From Salsuginibacillus halophilus (GTDB lineage Bacteria > Bacillota > Bacilli > Bacillales > Marinococcaceae), in NCBI RefSeq assembly GCF_003014715.1, contig NZ_PYAV01000011.1, positions 62,001 to 126,000 on the forward strand: 64,000 bases of DNA, in the 5' to 3' direction. A program made the position numbers and the translations under genes. A model generated the notes under the pieces. The model was not told where the DNA came from. It was given only the letters and a program-made list of their open reading frames with translations, and ran no database searches. Shown piece by piece: positions 57,996-64,000 of the stretch. The first letter of the stretch is position 1. Each line of letters begins with the position of its first letter.

Positions 57996-58025
57996 TGTAT
58001 GAAGCTGTCAACATATCACATACTA
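57996..58025 (+). promoter_or_regulatory. Sigma-G-type promoter of the spoVA operon
   Basis: TGTATG at 57996-58001, 17-base spacer, CATACTA at 58019-58025. The -10 matches the forespore sigma-G consensus. spoVA is a sigma-G operon in B. subtilis. Confidence 0.75.
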
Positions 58026-58060
58026 CATTTGACAAGGATGCAAAAGGGGTGTGATGCCGT

Positions 58061-58684
58061 ATGGCGCAGACCGTGTTTCTTCAGCTCCGCCCGCGTTTAG
58101 AAATTGACCCTCAAGATGTGCACGTGTTCGTCAAAGATATTGCAAAAATCGAAGCGCCGGCGCCGGATAAAGAAGCAATCGAAGCTTTAGAGGTAGATGC
58201 GGATTTTCAAACCGGTCGTCCGGTTGTCGTTGATGTTATTCAACTCGTCCGGCTCATTCGGATGCATGAACTTGCTGACGACGTGCAGGTGTCGGGTGCG
58301 GCGCATTGCGTCATTTTACGTGAGCCCCGGGTGAAAAAAGAAAATTACGGCTTGTTTGTGTTCGTCTGGCTCCTTTTATTTATTGGATCCGCCCTTGCGA
58401 TTATGAATTTTCATGAGGATGTGAGTATGGCAAGTGTTCATCAAAAAATGTATTTTGCTTTAACCGGAAAAGAAGCAGAGGAGCCGCTCCTTTTACAATT
58501 TCCATACTCGCTCGGACTTGGTGCCGGCATGATTCTTTTTTTCAATCACGTTTTTAAAAAGCGAATCAACGACGAGCCGAGCCCGATTGAAATTGAGATG
58601 TTCAACTATCAAGATGACATCGACCGTTTCGTTGTAGAAAACGGCGGTTGGGATTGGAAAAAGTCATCACGCTCGAAGCGTTAG
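58061..58684 (+). CDS. spoVAA: Stage V sporulation protein AA
   Basis: A 207-residue protein with an N-terminal soluble domain (about 1-95) and two membrane helices (about 101-118 and 145-165) in the inner spore membrane. SpoVA proteins move dipicolinic acid into the forespore and release it in germination. The start ATG 58061 follows AAGGGGTGTGATG and a sigma-G promoter is 36 bases upstream. The gene overlaps spoVAB by 37 bases. Identification rests on order and on the FLQLRPRLEIDP start typical of SpoVAA. Confidence 0.9.
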   Translation: MAQTVFLQLRPRLEIDPQDVHVFVKDIAKIEAPAPDKEAIEALEVDADFQTGRPVVVDVIQLVRLIRMHELADDVQVSGAAHCVILREPRVKKENYGLFVFVWLLLFIGSALAIMNFHEDVSMASVHQKMYFALTGKEAEEPLLLQFPYSLGLGAGMILFFNHVFKKRINDEPSPIEIEMFNYQDDIDRFVVENGGWDWKKSSRSKR

Positions 58685-59088
58685 CTACAGTACTTCTCGG
58701 ACTCGGCGGAGGGCTTGCGGTCGGAAGCGGATTGGTTGCTTTTATATCTGCGCTCGGCATCATTCCCCGGCTTGTACAGATCGCAAAATGTTACAGCCGG
58801 CTCGTGCATCTTGAATGGGCAGTGATCAGCGGTGTGCTTTTCGGAAGTATTATGACTTTGACGGATGCTCACTTAGCGCTTCCGGAAGTGGTCGCTGTGA
58901 TTCCAGGATTTTTTGCCGGCATGTTTGTCGGGATGCTTGCGGCGGCGTTAACCGAAGTTTTAAATGTGATGCCCGTGCTTGCCAAGCGTCTTGGGGTAGA
59001 TCAAGGGATTTTTGCTTTTTTATTTGCGATTGCACTTGGTAAAGTGTTAGGTTCCTTATTTTTCTGGTTCGTTTATGTAACGCTGTAA
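58648..59088 (+). CDS. spoVAB: Stage V sporulation protein AB
   Basis: A 146-residue protein with four to five helices (GLGGGLAVGSGLVAFISALG, VISGVLFGSIMTL, VAVIPGFFAGMFVGML and the C-terminal helix). It belongs to the spore inner-membrane SpoVA complex. The start is TTG 58648 inside the end of spoVAA. In B. subtilis spoVAC would be next, but here spoVAEA follows instead. Confidence 0.92.
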   Translation: MGLEKVITLEALATVLLGLGGGLAVGSGLVAFISALGIIPRLVQIAKCYSRLVHLEWAVISGVLFGSIMTLTDAHLALPEVVAVIPGFFAGMFVGMLAAALTEVLNVMPVLAKRLGVDQGIFAFLFAIALGKVLGSLFFWFVYVTL

Positions 59089-59145
59089 GTGAAAATTGAA
59101 ACTTGTTTTTTTAGATGTGATGCAGAGAAAGGAGGAGCAGTGCCG

Positions 59146-59709
59146 ATGATGACCCCGGTCATTTTGATCACAGATGGCGATCTTTATGCGCGCAAGGCTG
59201 TAGAAACTGCAGCAAACAACTTGCACGCCTCGTGTCTCGCGAAGTCTTCCGGCAACCCAACGTTACGAACGGCTGAAGACTTGCTTGCTTCACTTCCATA
59301 CTGTGAGCCTCATCCAGTTTTTTTGTTGTTTGATGACGCAGGAACTTCAGGTCCGGGGCCGGGAGAGACGTGTCTTGAGATCGTGGTGAAATCAGAAAAG
59401 ACAGAGGTTTTAGGGGCGCTCGCTGTTGCATCAACATCACACCAAAACGATTGGTGCCGGGTGGATTTCTCCATCACAAGGTTTCAAGAGATTACAGCTT
59501 ACGGCGTTGATAAAGAAGGTTTTGCGGAGCTTGAGCTGCAGCGGGTGCGCGGTGATACGCTGTATAACCTTGATCAATTAAATATCCCAGTGATCTGCGG
59601 CATTGGTGACCCGGGTAAGATGGGGCGATGGGATGCACCTGAGCGGGGCGCGCCGGTAACCACCGCCGCGTTAAAAGAAATTTTACACAGGAGCGGGTAT
59701 ACATCATGA
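59146..59709 (+). CDS. spoVAEA: Stage V sporulation protein AEA
   Basis: A 187-residue, mainly soluble protein beginning MMTPVILITDGDLYARKAVE and containing FLLFDDAGTSGPGPGE and ICGIGDPGKMGRWD, features of SpoVAEA. ATG 59146 is preferred because AAAGGAGG lies just before it; the frame from 59089 has no ribosome site. In B. subtilis the gene follows spoVAC, spoVAD and spoVAEB; here it comes directly after spoVAB. It overlaps spoVAF by 4 bases. Confidence 0.88.
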   Translation: MMTPVILITDGDLYARKAVETAANNLHASCLAKSSGNPTLRTAEDLLASLPYCEPHPVFLLFDDAGTSGPGPGETCLEIVVKSEKTEVLGALAVASTSHQNDWCRVDFSITRFQEITAYGVDKEGFAELELQRVRGDTLYNLDQLNIPVICGIGDPGKMGRWDAPERGAPVTTAALKEILHRSGYTS

Positions 59710-61175
59710 GTGAAACGAAAAATAAACAACCGCTTTATGAAAAGTTGGAAGCTAACAAAAAAGAAATGATTGACCGACTCGGGATTGGAACGACATTTGA
59801 TGTCGGTATCCGAAGTTTTCAAATTTGCGGTCGTGAGCTGCAGTTGTACTTTGTGCAGGGACTCGTTGAAGACCGGCACATCATTGAGATTTTAGAGCAA
59901 CTGATGCGGCTTGACGACGAGCAGGCGCCACGTAATGTACAAAAAGCCGTTGAGGAGCGGCTCCCGGACGTGCAGGTGGAGTATAAGGAGACATTTGAAG
60001 ACTGCATTACCGAATTATTGTCCGGTCTGCTCGTTATTTTCATGGAAGGAAAAGACGAAGCTTTTATTATAGATGTTCGTTTTTATCCAGGGCGCACGCC
60101 TGAGGAGCCGGATACAGAAAAGGTCGTTCGCGGCTCCCGTGATGGCTACACAGAAAATATTATTGAAAACACAGCACTTACACGCCGCCGGGTGCGCGAT
60201 GAGCGGCTTCGGAATGAAATTATGCGCGTCGGCCGCCGCTCGCAAACCGATATTTGCGTCTCTTATATTGACGGCGTTGCTGACCCGGACTTGGTCGATA
60301 TTATCAAAAAAGAGCTTGAAGCAATCGATGTGGACGGCTTAACGATGGCTGATAAAACGGTGGAAGAATTTTTAGTGAAACAAGGCTACACACCGTTTCC
60401 ACTCGTTCGGTTTACAGAACGCCCGGACGCCGGCGCCCAGCATTTATTTGAAGGGCACGTCCTGATCATGGTCGATGCCTCACCAAGTGTCATTATTACA
60501 CCGACCACACTGTTTCACCACATACAACATGCGGAAGAACACCGGCAGGCACCGGCGGTTGGCACGTATTTGCGCTGGATTCGCTTTTTCGGAATGATTG
60601 CAAGCTTACTCATCGTGCCTCTTTGGCTGCTGTTTGTACTCGCCCCGGATATGCTTCCTGCTGGGCTTGAGTATATTGGTCCGGAAGATGAGCATAACGT
60701 GCCGATTTTTGTGCAGCTTATCTTTGCTGAGGTCGGGCTTGAACTGTTAAGGATGGCAGCCATTCACACCCCTGATCCGCTAGCAACAGCCCTAGGCCTT
60801 GTTGCGGCCCTTTTAATTGGTGAGATTGCCATGGAAGTCGGTCTTTTCAGTGCTGAAGTCATTTTGTACGCCGCCCTTGGGGTCATCGGGACGTATGCAA
60901 CGCCAAGTTATGAGTTCAGTGTGTCAATGAAAATGATGCGTTTATTCTTTATTTTCATGATTGGGTTTTTCCAAGCCCCTGGGTTCGTCGTCGGGGCAAC
61001 ATTATTATTTATTTGGCTTGTCAGCATAAAGTCGCTCAATAAACCATATTTATGGCCATTCCTGCCGTTTGATCCGCTTGCGATGCGCGATTTATTTGTC
61101 CGCCGGGCCGTGCCAAACGAAAAGGTTCGTCTTCGGATTGCAAACCCGAAAAACCGGGTAAAACAAGGGTCTTAA
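59706..61175 (+). CDS. spoVAF: SpoVAF, GerA-family spore protein
   Basis: A 489-residue protein related to the A subunits of germinant receptors. An N-terminal cytoplasmic domain (about 1-290) is followed by five or so membrane helices (from about residue 292 on: FFGMIASLLIVPLWLLFVLAP). Recognisable blocks are RRVRDERLRNEIMRVGRRSQTDI-like (read in two parts) and FEGHVLIMVDASPSVIITPTT. In B. subtilis it assists germinant signalling together with FigP. ATG 59706 overlaps the spoVAEA stop. It is the last spoVA gene. Confidence 0.94.
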   Translation: MSETKNKQPLYEKLEANKKEMIDRLGIGTTFDVGIRSFQICGRELQLYFVQGLVEDRHIIEILEQLMRLDDEQAPRNVQKAVEERLPDVQVEYKETFEDCITELLSGLLVIFMEGKDEAFIIDVRFYPGRTPEEPDTEKVVRGSRDGYTENIIENTALTRRRVRDERLRNEIMRVGRRSQTDICVSYIDGVADPDLVDIIKKELEAIDVDGLTMADKTVEEFLVKQGYTPFPLVRFTERPDAGAQHLFEGHVLIMVDASPSVIITPTTLFHHIQHAEEHRQAPAVGTYLRWIRFFGMIASLLIVPLWLLFVLAPDMLPAGLEYIGPEDEHNVPIFVQLIFAEVGLELLRMAAIHTPDPLATALGLVAALLIGEIAMEVGLFSAEVILYAALGVIGTYATPSYEFSVSMKMMRLFFIFMIGFFQAPGFVVGATLLFIWLVSIKSLNKPYLWPFLPFDPLAMRDLFVRRAVPNEKVRLRIANPKNRVKQGS

Positions 61176-61242
61176 GCTTTTCTCCATCAATCGCTCATGT
61201 TACAATAACCTTTATGATTACAGAGCGAAGGGGCAATCGCGT

Positions 61243-62562
61243 ATGAAGCTTCAAGGAACGAGCAGAATCAATGAACAAGGTCATTTAGAAATTGGTGGTA
61301 AGGATACCGTCGAACTTGCAGCATCGTTTGGTACGCCGTTATTTGTTTATGATACCCAAATGATCCGCGAGCGGGCGCAAGCGTTTCACGAAGCGTTCCG
61401 TGCGCAAGGTGTAAATTATCAAATTGCATACGCGTCAAAAGCGTTCAGCTGTTTAGCAATGCTTCAGCTCGCCGATGAACTAAATTTAAGTTTGGATGTT
61501 GTTTCCGGCGGCGAGCTTTACACGGCACTAGAAGCTGGCTTTCCGATGGAGCGTGTGCATATGCACGGCAACAATAAAGCACCGGAGGAAATTGACATGG
61601 CTGTCGCAAATGGTGTCGGCTGCTTTGTTGTGGACAACTTCCACGAGCTTAAGCTGTTAAGTAAAGCCGCTCACAGCCACAGTAAGACGGTGAATGTGAT
61701 GCTGCGGACGACCCCGGGCGTGGAAGCACACACGCATGATTATATCTCCACCGGACAGGAAGACTCCAAATTCGGCTTTGATTTATCGAGCGGGCAGGGC
61801 GATGAAGCTGTTGCTGAAGTACTCGCTGATCAAGCGATGCACTTGCTCGGGTTTCACTGCCACATCGGCTCCCAAATCTTTGATACGACCGGTTTTGTGA
61901 TGGCGGTTGAAAAGCTGTACAGTTATATCGCTTCTTGGGATGAAACGTACGGGTACGCGCCTGAAGTGGTCAATGTTGGCGGCGGCTTTGGCATCCGTTA
62001 CACAGAAGATGACGACCCGCTCGCCCCGGGCACGTATATTGAAGACGTCATTGAGGCCGTTGCGCGCGAAGCAAAACAACGTAACCTTTCAATGCCGGAA
62101 ATCTGGATTGAGCCGGGCCGCTCCCTCGTCGGAGAAGCCGGTACAACACTTTATACGCTCGGTTCGGAAAAAGATATTCCAGGTGTGCGCCGCTACTTGT
62201 CCGTTGATGGCGGTATGACTGATAATATCCGGCCGGCTTTATATGAAGCGGCGTACGAAGGGATCATTGCTAACCGGGCCGATGAGCCGGCGAAAACGAA
62301 TTACGCCATCGCCGGAAAGTGCTGTGAAAGCGGCGATATGCTCATGTGGGATCTGCCGCTTCCAGACGCTGTCGCCGGCGATTTACTCGCTGTCTTTTCC
62401 ACCGGTGCCTACGGCTACGCAATGGCGAGCAATTACAACCGAGTGCCGCGCCCGCCGGTTGTCTTCGTCGAAAACGAAGAAGCCCGCGTCGTCATCCAAG
62501 GCGAATCCTACGCTGATCTGATCAAACTCGACCAGCCGCTTCACGCACCAGTTAAAGCATAA
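61243..62562 (+). CDS. lysA: Diaminopimelate decarboxylase
   Basis: A 439-residue PLP enzyme that decarboxylates meso-diaminopimelate to lysine. The PLP lysine is in IAYASKAFSCLAM, with HCHIGSQIFD, the phosphate-binding GGGFGIRY and EPGRSLVGEAG, and the catalytic Cys-Glu in GKCCESGDML. GCGAAGGGGC precedes ATG 61243. It follows spoVAF as in B. subtilis. A terminator and repeat array 7 lie downstream. Confidence 0.97.
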   Translation: MKLQGTSRINEQGHLEIGGKDTVELAASFGTPLFVYDTQMIRERAQAFHEAFRAQGVNYQIAYASKAFSCLAMLQLADELNLSLDVVSGGELYTALEAGFPMERVHMHGNNKAPEEIDMAVANGVGCFVVDNFHELKLLSKAAHSHSKTVNVMLRTTPGVEAHTHDYISTGQEDSKFGFDLSSGQGDEAVAEVLADQAMHLLGFHCHIGSQIFDTTGFVMAVEKLYSYIASWDETYGYAPEVVNVGGGFGIRYTEDDDPLAPGTYIEDVIEAVAREAKQRNLSMPEIWIEPGRSLVGEAGTTLYTLGSEKDIPGVRRYLSVDGGMTDNIRPALYEAAYEGIIANRADEPAKTNYAIAGKCCESGDMLMWDLPLPDAVAGDLLAVFSTGAYGYAMASNYNRVPRPPVVFVENEEARVVIQGESYADLIKLDQPLHAPVKA

Positions 62563-62572
62563 ACGATCATGC

Positions 62573-62607
62573 CAACCCCCGGCGTCAAAGACACCGGGGG
62601 TTTTTAT
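62573..62607 (+). terminator. lysA: Terminator of lysA
   Basis: AACCCCCGGCGT / ACACCGGGGGTT stem followed by TTTA. Confidence 0.9.
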
Positions 62608-62621
62608 TACCGACCACACGC

Positions 62622-63030
62622 ACAGAGGTGTGGACCACACGCACAGAGGTGTGGACCGCACGCACAGAGGTGTGGACCGCACGCACAGAGGTGTGGACCG
62701 CACGCTTAGAGGTAGGGACCGCACGCTTAGAGGTGTGGACCGCACGCTTAGAGGTAGGGACCGCACGCTTAGAGGTGTGGACCGCTCGCTCAGAGGCAGG
62801 GACCGCACGCTTAGAGGCAGGGACTGCTCGCTTAGAGGTAGAGACCGCTCGCTCAGAGGTAGGGACCGCTCGCTCAGAGGTAGAGACTGCTCGCTTAGAG
62901 GTGGAGACCGCGCGCTCAGAGGTAGAGACTGCTCGCTTAGAGGTGGGGACCGCTCGCTCAGAGGTAGAGACTGCTCGCTTAGAGGTAGAGACTGCTCGCT
63001 TAGAGGTAGGGACCGCTCGCTCAGAGGATT
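62622..63030. repeat. Tandem repeat array 7 (21-bp unit, about 19 copies)
   Basis: Units GAGGTGTGGACCGCACGC + ACA at the left change stepwise to GAGGTAGAGACTGCTCGC + TTA at the right. Read on the minus strand the units contain AGCGAGCGGTC, the core word of array 5. It lies between the lysA terminator and the NERD gene stop, so it would be the 3' UTR of the NERD transcript. Confidence 0.93.
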
Positions 63031-63032
63031 TC

Positions 63033-63986
63033 TTACTTTAACCAATAAACGCCATGTGAGGCACTTGGTTTTGGTGGATTGGCGAGAGGTTTGAGCAGCC
63101 GGCGGCATGTGTTACGGCTTTCCAAGTTAAGGAGGTAGCGTGCTTCGCGATTTGAGATACGTGATCCGAACATTGCTTTAAAATCTTGAATGGCTGGGAT
63201 GTGAGCATACGGGTTCCCGTAGTCACAATGCGTACACTGCCAATTACGGCGTAACCAAAGCATCCCTTGCTTTCCGCAGGAAGGACAGAAGATACCAGTA
63301 TTAAGGTGGTTAAGGGTAATGTGATGTTTTTCGGTGTAGTTATTGCAGGCGGGACAATTGGTTTTGTGCAGATGGTTCAAGTATCGATTCAGCTCATTGG
63401 AGGAAATTGTGGCCGGGTGGTCGGGGTGTAAATGATCTCGCAAGTGTCGGGTTAAAGTGTCGCGGCTTATGATGTGGTTGTGGAGTTCAGCGTCTGGAAG
63501 TGGTCGGAGATACGCCTCGCGGTGGGTAAATACGACGAAGGTTTTCACCGGAATGGCAGGAAGTCCGTGCTCTGCGGCCCAATCGTGAAATTGCGCAGCT
63601 TGTTCTTCAACTTGTAAAAGCGGGTTTGGAAAATAGTCATACTCACCATCGTAACAACGCTCGAGCGGACTGTCTCTAGTCTCCAGCCGGAGCTCACCCC
63701 GCCAGTGCTTCACTTCAATGATCACCGCATGCGCATGATGAAGAATCAAAAGGTCTATCTGCACAAATTCATCACGAACTTTAAGACGAAGGTCCTGGAA
63801 AATTTGCGTATGTGAAGTGAAACGCTCCAAAAGCCGCGTCAATGAAAATTCCCCATAAAATCCGGCGGCGATGCTTCTATACTCATGCATTAGCACTTCA
63901 TACGCAGGGTGATCCACCGAAAGCCAGCGTTGCAAAGCTTCAAGCTGCTGCAACGAGTCCGGTTTCTGTAATCTTTTTTGAAACAT
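63033..63986 (-). CDS. NERD-domain protein with C-terminal zinc fingers
   Basis: A 317-residue protein. The NERD domain (about residues 35-160) is a PD-(D/E)xK-like nuclease fold with GEFSLTRLLE, the acidic residue in FVQIDLLIL and the E-x-K pair in AVIIEVKHWRG. The C-terminal third has three Cys pairs (NCPACNNY, FCPSCGKQ, QCTHCDYG), two of which could form a zinc ribbon. NERD proteins are thought to process DNA or RNA but few are characterised. ATG 63986 follows AAAAGGAGG. It is convergent with lysA and monocistronic here. Confidence 0.85.
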   Translation of the reverse strand: MFQKRLQKPDSLQQLEALQRWLSVDHPAYEVLMHEYRSIAAGFYGEFSLTRLLERFTSHTQIFQDLRLKVRDEFVQIDLLILHHAHAVIIEVKHWRGELRLETRDSPLERCYDGEYDYFPNPLLQVEEQAAQFHDWAAEHGLPAIPVKTFVVFTHREAYLRPLPDAELHNHIISRDTLTRHLRDHLHPDHPATISSNELNRYLNHLHKTNCPACNNYTEKHHITLNHLNTGIFCPSCGKQGMLWLRRNWQCTHCDYGNPYAHIPAIQDFKAMFGSRISNREARYLLNLESRNTCRRLLKPLANPPKPSASHGVYWLK

Positions 63987-64000
63987 GAAGACCTCCTTTT

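Noticed and set aside
62383-63108. Open frames on both strands across array 7, encoding heptapeptide-like repeats
   Set aside because: The unit length is a multiple of three and contains no stops, so several frames are open at once; none has a ribosome site, and the ends overlap lysA and the NERD gene.

Overview
The window looks like a chromosomal segment of an endospore-forming Bacillaceae bacterium. It carries the conserved Bacillus block spoIIM, fur, yqzK, xerD, deoB, punA, pdp, dacF, spoIIAA, spoIIAB, sigF, spoVA genes and lysA, with strong AGGAGG-type ribosome sites and ATG/GTG/TTG starts. Many proteins are rich in Asp/Glu (the sugar-binding lipoprotein, the RND transporter, the thioredoxin-like protein), which hints at a salt- or alkali-adapted lifestyle; the genus cannot be fixed from sequence alone. 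No rRNA, tRNA, CRISPR array, prophage or intact insertion sequence was seen.

Layout. 1-4.6 kb: AT-rich accessory DNA with a partial ABC exporter, a small membrane protein, an EamA exporter, decayed interspersed repeats and a family I pyrophosphatase. 4.7-7.6 kb: B12 riboswitch plus metE. 8.2-14.9 kb: LacI-type regulator with candidate operators, an ABC sugar importer, a YesL-like protein and a GH13 alpha-glucosidase. 15.5-19.3 kb: VOC protein and a SwrC-like RND exporter. 19.6-28.2 kb, minus strand: a compact operon of carotenoid tailoring genes (cruF-like, acyltransferase, glycosyltransferase, desaturase) continuing into ppx and ppk, then a class D sortase. 28.4-32.6 kb: EIIA-Glc-like protein, antiterminator, citramalate synthase, acetyltransferase. 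33-40.4 kb: MarR and DrrAB-type exporter, a DUF1980/DUF318 permease pair, a CobW GTPase and uppP. 40.5-44.1 kb: ResA-like protein, nudF, endonuclease Q, spoIIM, fur. 44.8-50.3 kb: a purine riboswitch ahead of yqzK, xerD, deoB, two pnp paralogues and pdp. 50.4-53.5 kb: a TetR-controlled ABC exporter inserted in the sporulation block. 54-62.6 kb: dacF, spoIIA operon, TRIC channel, a shortened spoVA operon (AA, AB, AEA, AF) and lysA. 63-64 kb: a NERD-domain protein.

The most unusual feature is a family of seven intergenic tandem arrays, each with a unit of about 21 bp, at about 7.3, 14.9, 19.4, 35.8, 38.0, 53.6 and 62.6 kb. Their units differ but look related. Four of them lie between a stop codon and the terminator that follows, so they should be transcribed as 3' UTR. 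Other points of note are the absence of spoVAC, spoVAD and spoVAEB from the spoVA operon, a PNP tandem duplication in which the two purine-recognition residues have changed in one copy, a purine riboswitch whose operon includes xerD, and the coupling of carotenoid genes to polyphosphate genes by 4-nt overlaps.
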